Source: Streptomyces sp. CCM_MD2014 (lineage in GTDB: Bacteria; Actinomycetota; Actinomycetes; Streptomycetales; Streptomycetaceae). Taken from it: DNA of 64,000 nucleotides. A program made the translations under genes and the position numbers. The DNA is taken from the NCBI RefSeq assembly GCF_000772045.1, contig NZ_CP009754.1, positions 5,208,001 through 5,272,000 of the forward strand. Reading direction: 5' to 3'. Below are positions 18,986-27,860 of the stretch, piece by piece (the first letter of the stretch is position 1; each line of letters opens with the position of its first letter). The notes under the pieces were generated by a model, which saw only the letters and a list, made by a program, of their open reading frames with translations, did not search any database and was not told the origin of the DNA.

Positions 18986-19426
18986 GGGGTTCGCCGCGGC
19001 TCCGGGGCGGCTCTGCGGTGGCGTTCTGAGCAGGACCGACGACGATTGAGCGAGCACCGGGGGGCCTTGCGGGGCCCCTCGGTGACATCCCGTCGGCAAA
19101 GTTCGTGAAGTTCTTCACAAGGAATTGGGCCCCGTCGGACGACGAAAGCGCGCTCGTTGACCCTTTTGGGGTTTCAACTGCCCTTTGAACGTGTTCAGGA
19201 CGGTGTCGCGAGGGGGTCCCGAGGGGCCCTCGCGGAAGGGTGGTCCACCGCCCCGCCGGTGCGGAGGCGCAGCTCACGCGGCATTGACAACGCCGTGCCC
19301 TACACGCTGGTTCCTTCGTCCGCCATGATCTCCATCACGTCGGCGGCGGATGGTAGCACAGCCTCCACCGAACCTTGTGAAGGGGCGCACGAACCACCCC
19401 CCTCGACCGGGTGGATACTCGATGCC
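18986..19426. other. 441-bp intergenic region between ppx and ndh
   Basis: Contains a GC-rich hairpin at 19055-19084 (CACCGGGGGGCC / GGCCCCTCGGTG, one G:T pair), a Rex-like operator at 19103-19120, and a long leader before the start of the NDH-2 gene. I found no coding ORF with convincing codon bias. Confidence 0.6.
19103..19120. promoter_or_regulatory. Rex (NADH/NAD+ redox sensor) operator-like site
   Basis: TCGTGAA-GTTC-TTCACAA fits the Rex consensus TTGTGAA-N4-TTCACAA with one mismatch in the left arm. It lies about 310 bp upstream of the NDH-2 start, consistent with a long leader. Confidence 0.7.
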
Positions 19427-20830
19427 ATGAGCACCACGGAGCGTCCCAGGATCCTCGTAGTAGGCGGTGGGTACGTAGGCCTGTACGCAGCTCGACGCAT
19501 CCAGAAGAAGATGCGTTACGGCGAGGCGACCGTCACCGTCGTCGACCCGCGGTCGTACATGACCTACCAGCCCTTCCTCCCCGAAGCCGCCGCCGGCAGC
19601 ATCTCCCCGCGGCACGTCGTCGTCCCCCTGCGGCGCGTGCTTCCGAAGGCGGAGGTCCTCACCGGCCGGGTCACCACCATCGACCAGGACCGCAAGGTCG
19701 CCACCGTCGCGCCGCTGGTCGGCGAGGCGTACGAGCTGCCCTTCGACTACCTGGTCATCGCGATGGGCGCGGTCTCCCGCACCTTCCCGATCCCCGGCCT
19801 CGCCGAGCAGGGCATCGGCATGAAGGGCATCGAGGAGTCCATCGGCCTGCGCAACCACGTCCTGGAGCAGCTCGACAAGGCCGACTCCACCACCGACGAG
19901 GAGATCCGCCGCAAGGCGCTCACCTTCGTCTTCGTCGGCGGCGGCTTCGCCGGCGCGGAGACCATCGGTGAGGTCGAGGACATGGCCCGCGACGCGGCCA
20001 AGTACTACAACAACGTCTCCCGCGAGGACATGCGCTTCATCCTCGTGGACGCCGCCGACAAGATCCTCCCCGAGGTCGGCCCCAAGCTCGGCCAGTACGG
20101 CAAGGAGCACCTCGAGGGCCGCGGCGTCGAGATCTACCTGTCCACCTCCATGGACTCCTGCGTCGACGGCCACGTGGTGCTGAAGAACGGCCTCGAGGTC
20201 GACTCCAACACGATCGTGTGGACCGCGGGCGTCAAGCCCAACCCGGCGCTGGCCCGCTTCGGCCTGCCGCTCGGTCCCCGCGGCCACGTCGACACCCAGG
20301 CCACCCTCCAGGTCCAGGGAACCGACTACATCTGGGCCGCGGGCGACAACGCCCAGGTGCCCGACCTGGTCGGCCGCAAGGCGGGCAACGAGAACGCCTG
20401 GTGCCCGCCCAACGCCCAGCACGCGCTGCGCCAGGCCAAGGTCCTCGGCGACAACGTGATCTCCGGCATGCGGGGCTTCCCGCAGAAGGAGTACAGCCAC
20501 GCCAACAAGGGCGCGGTGGCGGGTCTCGGCCTGCACAAGGGCGTCGCGATGATCGTCATGGGCAAGATGAAGATCAAGCTCAAGGGTCGTCTCGCCTGGT
20601 ACATGCACCGCGGCTACCACGGCATGGCGATGCCGACCTGGAACCGCAAGATCCGTGTCTTCGCGGACTGGACGCTCGGCATGTTCCTCAAGCGCGAGGT
20701 CGTCTCCCTCGGAGCGATGGAGACGCCGCGCGAGGAGTTCTACGAGGCCGCCAAGCCGGCCCCGAAGCCCGCCGCGGCGAAGGCCGCCGACGCGAAGCCG
20801 GCCGAGAAGACCGAGGCCAAGGCTTCCTGA
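19427..20830 (+). CDS. ndh: Type II NADH dehydrogenase (NDH-2)
   Basis: 467 aa. Single-subunit, non-proton-pumping NADH:quinone oxidoreductase. FAD-binding ILVVGGGYVGLYAARR at the N-terminus, second dinucleotide motif FVFVGGGFAGAETIGEVEDM for NADH, IWAAGDNAQVPDL for the FAD pyrophosphate, and the C-terminal membrane-surface region (HRGYHGMAMPTWNRKIRVFADWT). It ends in an Ala/Lys/Pro/Glu-rich tail of about 35 residues. ATG at 19427 has a poor ribosome binding site, but upstream frame sequence lacks conserved character. The Rex-like operator points to control by redox state. Confidence 0.9.
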   Translation: MSTTERPRILVVGGGYVGLYAARRIQKKMRYGEATVTVVDPRSYMTYQPFLPEAAAGSISPRHVVVPLRRVLPKAEVLTGRVTTIDQDRKVATVAPLVGEAYELPFDYLVIAMGAVSRTFPIPGLAEQGIGMKGIEESIGLRNHVLEQLDKADSTTDEEIRRKALTFVFVGGGFAGAETIGEVEDMARDAAKYYNNVSREDMRFILVDAADKILPEVGPKLGQYGKEHLEGRGVEIYLSTSMDSCVDGHVVLKNGLEVDSNTIVWTAGVKPNPALARFGLPLGPRGHVDTQATLQVQGTDYIWAAGDNAQVPDLVGRKAGNENAWCPPNAQHALRQAKVLGDNVISGMRGFPQKEYSHANKGAVAGLGLHKGVAMIVMGKMKIKLKGRLAWYMHRGYHGMAMPTWNRKIRVFADWTLGMFLKREVVSLGAMETPREEFYEAAKPAPKPAAAKAADAKPAEKTEAKAS

Positions 20831-20892
20831 CCCCGGCCGCTGTCGGCAGCACGCGCAGCAGTGGCAGCCGACAGCAGCCAGTAGCAGTGCCT

Positions 20893-20934
20893 CGAAGGGG
20901 CCGTCCGCCATCCGTGGTGCGGGCGGCCCCTTCG
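20893..20934 (+). terminator. Terminator after ndh
   Basis: 16-bp stem CGAAGGGGCCGTCCGC / GCGGGCGGCCCCTTCG with one G:T pair and a 10-nt loop. Confidence 0.75.
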
Positions 20935-21081
20935 CGTTGGCATGGGCCGCCCGGGCGACAAATCCGTTGGTGTGTACAGCTATTTTGCCGAGTCGTAACG
21001 CGTGCCGGGGACTGTACGGAGGGCTCGCAGGTGTTTACGTGGTGTTGGACATTCCGGGATAGCTCGTCTTGGAGGTACGCC

Positions 21082-22398
21082 ATGGCTGACGCCGCGCTGC
21101 GGCTGCAGAACCTCTTCGAACAGTTGCTGGGAGCACCGCTCCCGGTGCGCATCCGCGCGTGGGACGGTTCGCAGGCGGGCCCGCCGGGCGCACCGACCCT
21201 CGTCGTCCGCAACCGCAGGGCGCTGCGCCGCCTGCTGTTCAAACCCGGTGAACTGGGCCTGGCCCGCGCCTGGGTGGCCGGCGACCTCGACATCGAGGGC
21301 GACCTCTACACCGCGCTCGGTCTGCTGGCCGGTCTCGTCTGGGAGCGCGGCGAGGACGCCCGCGGCCTGGTCGAGGCGCTGCGCGACCCCGAGGTCCGGG
21401 GCGCCGTACGCGGCCTGGTGAAGCTCGCCGGGCCGCCGCTGCCGCCCGCGCCGCCGCCGGAGGAGGTCCGCCGCGCCCGCGGCCACCTGCACACCAAGCG
21501 CACCGACAAGCGGGCGATCAGCCACCACTACGATGTCGGCAACGACTTCTACGAACTCGTCCTCGGCCCCTCCATGGTGTACTCCTGCGCCTACTGGCCC
21601 GCTCCGCCGGCCGAGGGCGGCACCCTGGAGGACGCCCAGCGCGACAAGCTCGAACTGGTCAGCCGCAAGCTGGACCTGAAGCCCGGTCAGCGCCTCCTCG
21701 ACGTCGGCTGCGGCTGGGGGTCCATGGCGATCCACGCGGCCCGCGAGCACGGAGTGAGCGTCGTCGGCGTGACCCTGTCCCAGGAGCAGGCCGCCTACGC
21801 CCGCAAGCGGGTCGCCGACGAGGGGCTCACCGACCGGGTGGAGATCCGCGTCCAGGACTACCGGGACGTCGCGGACGGGCCCTACGACGCCATCTCCTCC
21901 ATCGGCATGGCCGAACACGTGGGCGCCGAGCGCTACCTGGAGTACGCCACCGACCTGCACGGGCTGCTCAAGCCCGGCGGACGGCTGCTGAACCACCAGA
22001 TCGCCCGCCGCCCCCAGCAGGACGAGGCCGCCTACCACGTCGACGAGTTCATCGACGCCTACGTCTTCCCCGACGGCGAACTGGCCCCGGTCGGCACCAC
22101 CGTCACCCAGCTGGAACGCGCCGGGTTCGAGGTCCGCGACGTGGAGTCGATCCGCGAGCACTACGCGCTCACGCTGCGCCGCTGGGTCGCCAACCTGGAG
22201 TCCGACTGGGCGACGGCCACCCGGCTGGTCAGCCCCGGCCGCGCCCGGGTCTGGCAGCTGTACATGGCGGCCTCCGCGCTCTCCTTCGAGCGCAACCGCA
22301 TCGGCGTCAACCAGGTTCTCGCCGTGAAGACCCCCGACTCGGGCGCCTCCGGTCTGCCGCTGCGGGCCCGGGTGTGGGGCGAGCCCGGCCGGGCCTGA
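21082..22398 (+). CDS. Cyclopropane-fatty-acyl-phospholipid synthase family methyltransferase
   Basis: 438 aa. SAM-dependent methylation of unsaturated acyl chains in phospholipids. N-terminal domain (residues 1-140) as in Cfa enzymes, then SHHYDVGNDFYELVLGPSMVYSCAYW, SAM motif LLDVGCGWGSMAIHAA, GVTLSQEQ, SSIGMAEHVGAERY, and FPDGELAPVGTTV. GGAGG precedes the ATG. In actinobacteria relatives such as the BfaB/TmsB type make 10-methyl branched chains rather than cyclopropanes, but they need a partner FAD reductase; none is adjacent. Family is certain, product uncertain. Confidence 0.88.
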   Translation: MADAALRLQNLFEQLLGAPLPVRIRAWDGSQAGPPGAPTLVVRNRRALRRLLFKPGELGLARAWVAGDLDIEGDLYTALGLLAGLVWERGEDARGLVEALRDPEVRGAVRGLVKLAGPPLPPAPPPEEVRRARGHLHTKRTDKRAISHHYDVGNDFYELVLGPSMVYSCAYWPAPPAEGGTLEDAQRDKLELVSRKLDLKPGQRLLDVGCGWGSMAIHAAREHGVSVVGVTLSQEQAAYARKRVADEGLTDRVEIRVQDYRDVADGPYDAISSIGMAEHVGAERYLEYATDLHGLLKPGGRLLNHQIARRPQQDEAAYHVDEFIDAYVFPDGELAPVGTTVTQLERAGFEVRDVESIREHYALTLRRWVANLESDWATATRLVSPGRARVWQLYMAASALSFERNRIGVNQVLAVKTPDSGASGLPLRARVWGEPGRA

Positions 22399-22414
22399 TC
22401 CGCACACGACCACA

Positions 22415-22444
22415 AGGGCCGGGCCCCGTGCGGGGTCCGGCCCT
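22415..22444. terminator. Bidirectional terminator between methyltransferase and ABC permease
   Basis: AGGGCCGGGCCCCG - TG - CGGGGTCCGGCCCT, a 14-bp stem with one G:T pair, between convergent genes. Confidence 0.75.
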
Positions 22445-22465
22445 CGGTGTGCCGCCGGGGCGAGG

Positions 22466-24997
22466 TCACTCGGCCTTGATGGCGTTCAGCATGTTCAGCC
22501 GGGCGGCGTTGCGGGCGGGCCACATGGCGGCCAGGACGCCGACCAGTCCGGCCAGCACCACGAAGATCCCGATCCGGTCCCAGGGCAGGACCAGCGCGTA
22601 CCCCGGGATCTCGTCGGCGACGGTCTCGCCGATCGCCCAGCCGAGGAACGTGCCGAGACCGATGCCGACCACCGCGCCGAAGACCGAGATGACGACGGCC
22701 TCCAGCCGCACCATCCGCTTCACCCGGCGCCGGTCCAGACCGATCGCGCGCAGCATGCCGATCTCCTGCTGCCGCTCGAAGACGGACATCGCCAGGGTGT
22801 TGACGACGCCCAGCACGGCGATGATCAGGGCCATCGCCAGCAGGCCGTACATGACGTTCAGCAGGGTGTTGATGGCGCCGCCGAACTCGTCGCGGATGTC
22901 CTGCCGGTCCATCACGGTGATCGCGGGATTGTCGCCGAGCGCGTCGACGAGGGCCTTCTCGTTCGCCGCGGACTGGCCGCCGTCGACCTTCACGAAGATC
23001 TGCCGGATGGACGGCTTCGCCTCGTGCCGGTCCACGACCTTCCGGTCGACGAGGACGGGGGAGAGGAACTCGCTGTCCTTGTAGACGGCGCCGACCGTCA
23101 GCGTGGCCTTCTCGTCGTCCTCGAAGGTGACGGGGACGGTGTCGCCGGGCTTCCAGCCCCTGTTCTCGGCCGTCTTCTCGGCCACCGCGATCCGGCCCCG
23201 GGCCAGCGAGCCCGCGTCGCCGCTGACGACGTCGACGGTCAGGACCTTCTCGATGTCGCCCGGGGTGACGGCGGAGGCCGACACGTAGTCGCCCTCGACC
23301 CGGAAGTAGGCGTCCTGCTGGGGCGAGACCGCGGACACGCCGTCGGCCTTCTCCAGGGCCGTCAGCGCGGACCGGTCGAGGTCGCCCCCGTTGGCCATCG
23401 AGACCATGTAGTCGGCCCTGATGTTGTCCGTGGTCATCTTGTCGATGGCCTTGCCGACCGTGACGCCGAGCACCGACAGGCCGGTGACCAGGGTCAGTCC
23501 GATCGCCAGCGCCGAGGCGGTGGCGCCGGTGCGGCGCGGGTTGCGCACCGCGTTCTGGCCGGCCAGCTTGCCCGCCACCCCGAAGGGGCCGACGAGCAGC
23601 GGACGGACCAGCGCGATCACGGGCCGGGACAGCAGCGGGATGAGGACGATCACGCCGATCAGCGCGAAGAACGCGCCCGCGCCGATGTACATCCGGCCGT
23701 CGTCGCCGCCGGCCGAGGCACCCGCCACGATCCCCGCCGCACCGAGGGCGGTGACGGCCGCGCCGATGGAGTTGCGCACCACCAGCGACTTGGTGGTGGC
23801 CACCGCGTGGACGCTGTTCATGGCCGCCACCGGCGGGATCTTCGCGGCCCGGCGGCCGGGCAGCCAGGCGGCGAACACCGTGATCAGCACGCCCACCGCG
23901 AACGCCGCGACCACCGGCGTGGCGGACAGCACCAGCGGACCGGCCGGCATCTTCATGTCGGCCGCGGCCATGCCGGAGCGCAGTCCGACGGCCAGACCGA
24001 CGCCGAGGGCGAAGCCGACGGCCGAGGCCACCAGGCCCACCAGCGCGGCCTCGGCGAGCACCGAGCGGGTGATCTGCCTGCGGGACGCGCCGACGGCACG
24101 CATCAGGGCGATCTCCTTGGTGCGCTGCGCGACCAGCATCGTGAACGTGTTGGAGATCAGGAAGATCCCGACGAAGAGCGCGATGCCCGCGAAGCCGAGC
24201 AGGACCTGCTTGAGGTTGCCGAGACCCTGCTCGATCTGGTCGGCCTGTTCGTCCGCGAGCGCCTGGCCGGTCCGGGCCTCGGCGGCGTCCGGCAGCAGCG
24301 GCTCGACCGCGGCGAGGATCTTCGCGTCGTCGGCGCCGGGCGCGGCGGTGACGGTGACCTCCTCGAAGTAGCCCGGCCGGAGGTACTGCTTCTGCGCGAC
24401 GGCGGTGTCGAAGAGGACGAGGCTGCCGCCCGCGTTGACGGCGCCGTCCTCGGTGGTGAACACACCGCTGAGGGTGTACTCCTTCACCGGGCCGTTGGTG
24501 GCGACGCGCACCCGGTCGCCGACCTTGTACTCGCCCTTGGCGGCGGACTCCTCGTCCAGGGCGATCTGGTCGTCCTTCACCGGGCCCGAGCCGTCGGTGA
24601 AGGTATAGGCGGTGTCCTTGCCGTCCTTGCCGGGGGCGAAGTTGGAGCCCTTGTTGGACCAGCCGACGCCGATCAGCTTCCCGTCGGGGTCGGCGACGCC
24701 GGCGAAGCCCTCCACGCGCCCGTACACCCCGGCGACGCCGTCCACGGCGGAGATCCGGTCGAGGACCTCGCCGGAGAGGCCGGGCTCCTCCTTGGGGTTG
24801 TCCGGGTCGGCGTACGAGGTGACGGCGACGGCGACGTCGTCGTAGCTCTTCGCCGACTGGTTGCGGAAGGCGTTGGAGAGGGTGTCGGCGAAGACCAGGG
24901 TGCCCGACACGAACGCCACGCCGAGCATCACGGCGAGCACGGTCATCAACAGCCTGGCCTTGTGCGCGAAGACGTTGCGCAAGGCGGTACGGAACAT
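22466..24997 (-). CDS. ABC transporter permease, FtsX/MacB type
   Basis: 843 aa. Starts MFRTALRNVFAHKARLLMTVL. Architecture: N-terminal helix plus periplasmic MacB-like region (about residues 30-250), three membrane helices of the first FtsX domain (residues ~265-390), a central set of two to three membrane segments, a second extracytoplasmic region, and a final FtsX domain with three helices. The C-terminal VFERQQEIGMLRAIGLDRRR is the cytoplasmic FtsX signature that also occurs in the first domain (RTKEIALMRAVGASRRQI), showing internal duplication. Partner of the ATPase immediately upstream. Likely exporter or mechanotransmission type; substrate unknown. Confidence 0.9.
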   Translation of the reverse strand: MFRTALRNVFAHKARLLMTVLAVMLGVAFVSGTLVFADTLSNAFRNQSAKSYDDVAVAVTSYADPDNPKEEPGLSGEVLDRISAVDGVAGVYGRVEGFAGVADPDGKLIGVGWSNKGSNFAPGKDGKDTAYTFTDGSGPVKDDQIALDEESAAKGEYKVGDRVRVATNGPVKEYTLSGVFTTEDGAVNAGGSLVLFDTAVAQKQYLRPGYFEEVTVTAAPGADDAKILAAVEPLLPDAAEARTGQALADEQADQIEQGLGNLKQVLLGFAGIALFVGIFLISNTFTMLVAQRTKEIALMRAVGASRRQITRSVLAEAALVGLVASAVGFALGVGLAVGLRSGMAAADMKMPAGPLVLSATPVVAAFAVGVLITVFAAWLPGRRAAKIPPVAAMNSVHAVATTKSLVVRNSIGAAVTALGAAGIVAGASAGGDDGRMYIGAGAFFALIGVIVLIPLLSRPVIALVRPLLVGPFGVAGKLAGQNAVRNPRRTGATASALAIGLTLVTGLSVLGVTVGKAIDKMTTDNIRADYMVSMANGGDLDRSALTALEKADGVSAVSPQQDAYFRVEGDYVSASAVTPGDIEKVLTVDVVSGDAGSLARGRIAVAEKTAENRGWKPGDTVPVTFEDDEKATLTVGAVYKDSEFLSPVLVDRKVVDRHEAKPSIRQIFVKVDGGQSAANEKALVDALGDNPAITVMDRQDIRDEFGGAINTLLNVMYGLLAMALIIAVLGVVNTLAMSVFERQQEIGMLRAIGLDRRRVKRMVRLEAVVISVFGAVVGIGLGTFLGWAIGETVADEIPGYALVLPWDRIGIFVVLAGLVGVLAAMWPARNAARLNMLNAIKAE

Positions 24998-25044
24998 GGG
25001 TCTTCTCTGTCCGGAGGTACGTGCGGATTCGGGGCGGGGACGGC

Positions 25045-25815
25045 TCAGCTGGTGCGGCCCTTGGCGTCGAAACGCTTCATGCGGTCGAGCACCGAGTCGG
25101 CCGTCGGCCCGTACAGCTCGTCGACGATGCGTCCGTCCGCGAGGAAGACCACCCGGTCCGCGTAGGCGGCGGCCACCGGGTCGTGGGTCACCATCACCAC
25201 GGTCTGGCCCAGTTCCCGCACCGAGTTGCGCAGGAAGCCCAGGACCTCGGCGCCGGAACGGGAGTCCAGGTTGCCGGTCGGCTCGTCGCCGAAGATGATC
25301 TCCGGCCGGGAGGCCAGCGCCCGTGCCACGGCGACCCGCTGCTGCTGCCCGCCGGACAGCTGGGAGGGGCGGTGCCCCAGGCGTCCGGAGAGCCCGACCA
25401 TCTGGATCACGGAGTCCACCCACTGCTTGTCCGGCTTGCGGCCCGCGATGTCCATCGGGAGGGTGATGTTCTCCAGCGCGGTCAGCGTCGGCAGCAGGTT
25501 GAACGCCTGGAAGATGAAACCGATCTTGTCCCGGCGCAGCTTGGTGAGCTGCTTGTCCTTCAGCGAGCCCAGCTCGGTCTCGCCGATGCGCACCGAGCCG
25601 GACGAGAAGGTGTCCAGGCCCGCGACGCAGTGCATCAGCGTGGACTTGCCGGAACCGGAGGGGCCCATGATCGCGGTGAGCTCGGCCTGCCGGAAGTCGA
25701 TGGAGACCCGGTCCAGGGCGACCACCTGGGTCTCGCCCTGGCCGTAGATCTTGGAAAGCTCCGTGGCGCGCGCGGCCACGGCGGTGGACCGGTCGGCGAT
25801 GGGTGCGGTGGTCAC
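25045..25815 (-). CDS. ABC transporter ATP-binding protein, MacB/LolD family
   Basis: 256 aa from the GTG at 25815, chosen because AGGAG lies upstream; an in-frame ATG at 25914 would add a low-complexity Arg-rich extension that does not look coding. Walker A GPSGSGKSTLM, Q-loop FIFQAFNLLPTL, signature LSGGQQQRVAVARAL, Walker B IIFGDEPTGNLD, H-loop MVTHD. Pairs with the FtsX-type permease 47 bp downstream to form the transporter. It is transcribed away from bldA. Confidence 0.92.
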   Translation of the reverse strand: MTTAPIADRSTAVAARATELSKIYGQGETQVVALDRVSIDFRQAELTAIMGPSGSGKSTLMHCVAGLDTFSSGSVRIGETELGSLKDKQLTKLRRDKIGFIFQAFNLLPTLTALENITLPMDIAGRKPDKQWVDSVIQMVGLSGRLGHRPSQLSGGQQQRVAVARALASRPEIIFGDEPTGNLDSRSGAEVLGFLRNSVRELGQTVVMVTHDPVAAAYADRVVFLADGRIVDELYGPTADSVLDRMKRFDAKGRTS

Positions 25816-26260
25816 GGGAAGGGCGCTCCTGTCGGTACGGCGTGCGGGGCCGGCACGGCGCGTGCGGTCCGCACGATGTCTGCGGTCGGCACGGTGTGTG
25901 CTCGGGGACGTCATCCATCGTCCTTGCCGTGCGGCGCCGTGGAGTCAGCCGCTGTTCCGGTTTACGGGGGCGACTCCGGTCGGACGGCGCCGGCCCGTGT
26001 CATACCTGCGGATGACGGGCGACCCCGACGGCGGGGCGAGCGAGAACGGGGCGGGCGCCCTTGTCGAGACGGTGAAATCCCGTCATTCCGCATACACGGC
26101 GGAGCCCGGCACGCAAGGCTGTTGGCATGTGCTGACGGCCTGCCCCGGTATCTGATGCTCCCTCAGGCGCCAATAAAATAAGACAACATCGGTTCGCCCG
26201 CCCGAGGCCGGGAGGTGCGTCCCGATAGGCTCAAGGGAGGCGACACGGAGCCCATGGCCT
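25816..26260. other. Intergenic region between ABC operon and bldA
   Basis: 445 bp without a convincing gene. It holds direct GTGCGG(T/C)-type repeats near 25860-25900, an unusually AT-rich stretch CCAATAAAATAAGACAAC at 26171-26188, and a TAGGCT at 26226-26231, 30 bp before the tRNA, which may be the -10 element of bldA. Confidence 0.5.
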
Positions 26261-26344
26261 GCCCGGATGGTGGAATGCAGACACGGCGAGCTTAAACCTC
26301 GCTGCCCCTTCGAGGGCGTGCCGGTTCAAGTCCGGCTCCGGGCA
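26261..26344 (+). tRNA. bldA: tRNA-Leu (anticodon UAA), bldA
   Basis: 84 nt to the discriminator base. Acceptor stem GCCCGGA (26261-26267) pairs with TCCGGGC (26337-26343). Anticodon stem GCGAG/CTCGC holds the loop CTTAAAC, so the anticodon at 26293-26295 is TAA, which reads UUA. The variable arm (GCCCCTTCGAGGGC region) is long, as in class II tRNA, and the T-loop is GGTTCAAGTCC. CCA is not encoded. In Streptomyces the UUA tRNA is encoded by bldA, whose absence blocks aerial growth and antibiotic production. This assignment rests on the anticodon and the genus. Confidence 0.95.
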
Positions 26345-26444
26345 CAAACACCGTCATGGCGCTGTGTGCAGAGCGTCACCCTCCCTTCTCGCACCCCCGG
26401 AACCGTTGACAGCGGCATGCGGGCGACCGGAAACTCATTCCCAT

Positions 26445-26466
26445 CTGGTGAAGGAAATTTCACCAG
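26445..26466. promoter_or_regulatory. Inverted repeat upstream of the hydroxybenzoate hydroxylase gene
   Basis: CTGGTGAA, 6-nt spacer, TTCACCAG: perfect 8-bp arms, 47 bp before the start codon. Likely the operator of an aromatic-compound regulator not encoded in this window. Confidence 0.6.
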
Positions 26467-26513
26467 GCGAACAACAGGGACTAGGCAACGACGCCGATCG
26501 AAGGGAACGACCG

Positions 26514-27692
26514 ATGCGCACCACCGTCGGCATCATCGGGGCAGGCCCCGCCGGGCTGCTGCTCGCCCGGCTGCTGCACAACGCCGGGATCGACTCGGTC
26601 GTCCTGGAGAGCCGCGACCGTGCCTACGTCGAGCGCAGGCAGCGCGCCGGGATCCTGGAGCAGGGCACGGTGGACGTCCTGCGCGAGGCCGGGGCGGGGG
26701 AGCGGATGGACCGCGAGGGGCTGCGCCACGACGGCATCGAGCTGCGCTTCGACCGGCGCCGCCACCGCGTCGACTTCCCCGCGCTCACCGGCGGCAGGTC
26801 CGTCATGGTCTACGCCCAGACCGAGGTCTGCAAGGACCTCATCGCCCTCCAGCTCAAGGAGGGCGGCCCGCTGCTGTTCGAGACCGAGGCGCTGGCCGTG
26901 GAGGGCGCCGAGACGGACCGGCCGCGCGTCCGCTTCCGCCACGGCGGCGCGGAGGGCGCCGAGGACGTGCTGGAGTGCGACTACGTCGTCGGCTGCGACG
27001 GCTTCTGGGGCGTGGCCCGGGCGGCGGTGCCGGACGGGCGGACCTTCGAGCGGACGTACCCCTTCGGCTGGCTCGGCATCCTTGCCGACGTCGCCCCCTC
27101 CCACGACGAGCTGGTCTACGCCCGCCACGACCGCGGCTTCGCCCTGCTCTCCATGCGCTCCCCGTCCGTCTCCCGCCTCTACCTCCAGGTCCCCGCCGAC
27201 ACGGACGCCGACGGCTGGAGCGACGAGGCGGTCTGGGACGAGCTGGAGCGCCGCTTCGAGACCGACGACGACTGGACGCTGCGCCGGGGCCCCATCACCC
27301 AGAAGTCGGTCACCCCGATGCGCTCCTACGTGCACGAGCCCATGCGGCACGGCCGCCTCTTCCTGGCCGGCGACGCCGCGCACATCGTGCCGCCCACCGG
27401 CGCCAAGGGCCTCAACCTCGCCGTCGGCGACGTCGTCACCCTCGCCCGGGCGCTGGCCCACCGCGCCACGACCGGCTCCGACGACCTGCTCGACGCCTAC
27501 TCCGCGACCTGCCTGCGCCGCGTCTGGCAGGCCGAGCGGTTCTCGTACGACATGACGACCCTGCTGCACACCGCTCCGGACGCCACCCCCTTCGAGGACC
27601 GGCTCCAGCTCGCCCGCCTCGACCGCATCACCTCCTCCCGAGCCGCCGAGACCGACCTCGCCGAGGCCTACACCGGGTTCCCGATCGGGTGA
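26514..27692 (+). CDS. pobA: 4-hydroxybenzoate 3-monooxygenase (PobA)
   Basis: 392 aa, family length about 394. FAD-dependent enzyme giving protocatechuate from 4-hydroxybenzoate with NADPH and O2. FAD-binding VGIIGAGPAGLLLARLL, then RQRAGILEQGTVDVLREAG (substrate and FAD region in the family), CDYVVGCDGFWGVAR with the DG motif, and GDAAHIVPPTGAKGLNLAVGD, the second FAD-binding motif of the group A hydroxylases. The ATG follows AAGGGAA. No ring-cleavage (pca) genes are nearby in this window. A palindrome upstream suggests dedicated regulation. Confidence 0.93.
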   Translation: MRTTVGIIGAGPAGLLLARLLHNAGIDSVVLESRDRAYVERRQRAGILEQGTVDVLREAGAGERMDREGLRHDGIELRFDRRRHRVDFPALTGGRSVMVYAQTEVCKDLIALQLKEGGPLLFETEALAVEGAETDRPRVRFRHGGAEGAEDVLECDYVVGCDGFWGVARAAVPDGRTFERTYPFGWLGILADVAPSHDELVYARHDRGFALLSMRSPSVSRLYLQVPADTDADGWSDEAVWDELERRFETDDDWTLRRGPITQKSVTPMRSYVHEPMRHGRLFLAGDAAHIVPPTGAKGLNLAVGDVVTLARALAHRATTGSDDLLDAYSATCLRRVWQAERFSYDMTTLLHTAPDATPFEDRLQLARLDRITSSRAAETDLAEAYTGFPIG

Positions 27693-27860
27693 GCGGTGCC
27701 GGGCGGCCCGTGCGCCCCCGCCCGTGAGGGGAATCACTGATCGGCGTAGCGTGTTGAGCCGCAAGTCGAGGGAAAGATCCTCCCCAAGCAGTAGGGTCAT
27801 TCCTTTGCCGTTCTATTACTCTTGAGCCAAGGCTGCGCCGTGTGGCCATGGAGGAGTGAA

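Noticed and set aside
22466..25918. One 1150-residue minus-strand ORF spanning the ABC transporter genes
   Set aside because: It joins the permease with an out-of-frame reading of the ATPase gene. The ATPase has clear Walker and signature motifs in another frame, so these are two genes.
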